NCBI GenBank assembly: GCA_958407085.1
Contig: CATYHY010000114.1
Coordinates: 1-5,127, forward strand
From: an uncultured Collinsella sp.
GTDB lineage: Bacteria; Actinomycetota; Coriobacteriia; Coriobacteriales; Coriobacteriaceae
Direction: 5' to 3'
DNA: 5,127 nucleotides
This document shows, piece after piece, positions 4,671 through 5,127 of this stretch. The stretch's first letter is position 1, and every line of letters starts with the position of its first letter. The position numbers were made by a program, and so were the translations under genes. Below the pieces are notes generated by a model. That model saw only the letters and a list, made by a program, of their open reading frames with translations, had not been told where the DNA came from and did no database searches.

Positions 4671-5127
4671 ATGGATTTACTGATTGATATTCTGCTCGAC
4701 GCCGGCAAGGACACGCTCTCGCTGGCGCCGTTTTTGTTGGTGACGTATCTTGCTCTCGAGACACTTGAGCACGTTGCGGGCGACCGCGTTAACGGGGCCA
4801 TCAAGCGCGCCGGTGCCGCGGGCCCCGTGGTTGGCTCGTTGCTGGGCATGGTGCCGCAGTGCGGCTTTTCGGCAATGGCGGCCACGCTGTATGCCGGTCG
4901 TGTCGTGACCTTGGGCACGTTGGTGGCGGTGTTCCTTTCGACCTCCGATGAGATGCTGCCGCTGTTGCTCGCCGAGCAGGTGCCCGTGCAGACCATGGCG
5001 ATGCTTTTGGCTTCGAAGGCACTGATCGCGCTGATCACGGGCTTTATCGTGGACGCCGCCATTCGCGGCCTGCGTCGTAATGCCCGCGCGCATGCGGCGA
5101 TTCGCCGTACCGTGCTGGGGACCGCTG
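4671..5127 (+). CDS. Putative manganese/arsenic exporter family membrane protein, N-terminal part
   Basis: Reading from the ATG at 4671 gives 152 residues before the right edge cuts the gene. Hydrophobic segments lie at about 17-35, 51-75, 78-100 and 107-130, followed by a basic stretch (132-146), so this is an inner-membrane protein. The motifs GMVPQCGFS (59-67) and FLSTSDEMLPLLL (88-100) are characteristic, as I recall, of a family annotated either as putative manganese transporter or as arsenic efflux protein (ArsP_2/DUF2899 type). The conserved cysteine and the acidic SDE are plausible transport residues. The ribosome-binding site is weak: GAAAGG lies 11 bases before the ATG. No yybP-ykoY manganese riboswitch is visible, and the leader is too short for one. 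The substrate cannot be settled from this part. Confidence 0.8.
   Translation, partial: MDLLIDILLDAGKDTLSLAPFLLVTYLALETLEHVAGDRVNGAIKRAGAAGPVVGSLLGMVPQCGFSAMAATLYAGRVVTLGTLVAVFLSTSDEMLPLLLAEQVPVQTMAMLLASKALIALITGFIVDAAIRGLRRNARAHAAIRRTVLGTA

Noticed and set aside
4565..5062. Minus-strand 165-codon frame
   Set aside because: Antisense to the transporter, which has family motifs and membrane segments; Ser/Thr/Ala-rich shadow composition.

Overview
The window is high-GC bacterial DNA. The gene families, codon use and compact minus-strand operon point to an actinobacterium of the class Coriobacteriia, most likely Collinsella or a close relative. That assignment rests on composition and recollection of families, not on a marker gene.

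Layout. (1) Positions 1-1642, minus strand: a zinc/cadmium-type efflux operon, transcribed from right to left. It has a strong promoter (TTGACA-16-TATAAT), then an ArsR/SmtB-family metal-sensing repressor, a free-standing heavy-metal-associated (HMA) domain protein, and the N-terminal 273 residues of a P1B-type metal ATPase that runs off the left edge. Three near-identical 20-bp imperfect palindromes of ArsR/SmtB operator type lie between -35 and -10, in the 5' leader, and directly before the ATPase gene. (2) Positions 1643-1987: no gene, but a pair of inverted arms (1727-1768 and 1934-1975) encloses about 165 bp with its own hairpin. This looks like a small non-coding repeat element. (3) Positions 1988-3178, minus strand: one 397-codon frame for a putative PD-(D/E)xK (DUF559-like) nuclease-domain protein, broken by an in-frame TAA at 2426-2428 inside the nuclease domain. 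The DNA here is visibly poorer in GC than its neighbours. (4) Positions 3179-3529: non-coding, with a strong 20-bp palindrome and a cluster of GC-rich hairpins. (5) Positions 3530-4498, minus strand: a DEDDh-type 3'-5' exonuclease with an unrecognised N-terminal half. (6) Positions 4499-4670: a divergent intergenic region with palindromes and 30-bp-spaced direct repeats. (7) Positions 4671-5127, plus strand: the N-terminal part of a membrane protein of the putative manganese/arsenic exporter family, cut by the right edge.

How it fits together. The left operon reads as a self-regulated metal detoxification unit: the repressor is predicted to release its operators when zinc (or cadmium/cobalt) binds, giving the small HMA protein and the exporter ATPase. 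The transporter at the right edge may also handle a metal but is a separate transcription unit. The nuclease-like gene and the repeat element between them look like accessory DNA. No clearly new multi-gene system is visible. The points most worth following up are the three-operator arrangement with the split HMA/ATPase, the inverted-repeat element, the nonsense-interrupted nuclease gene, and the repeats in the divergent promoter region.
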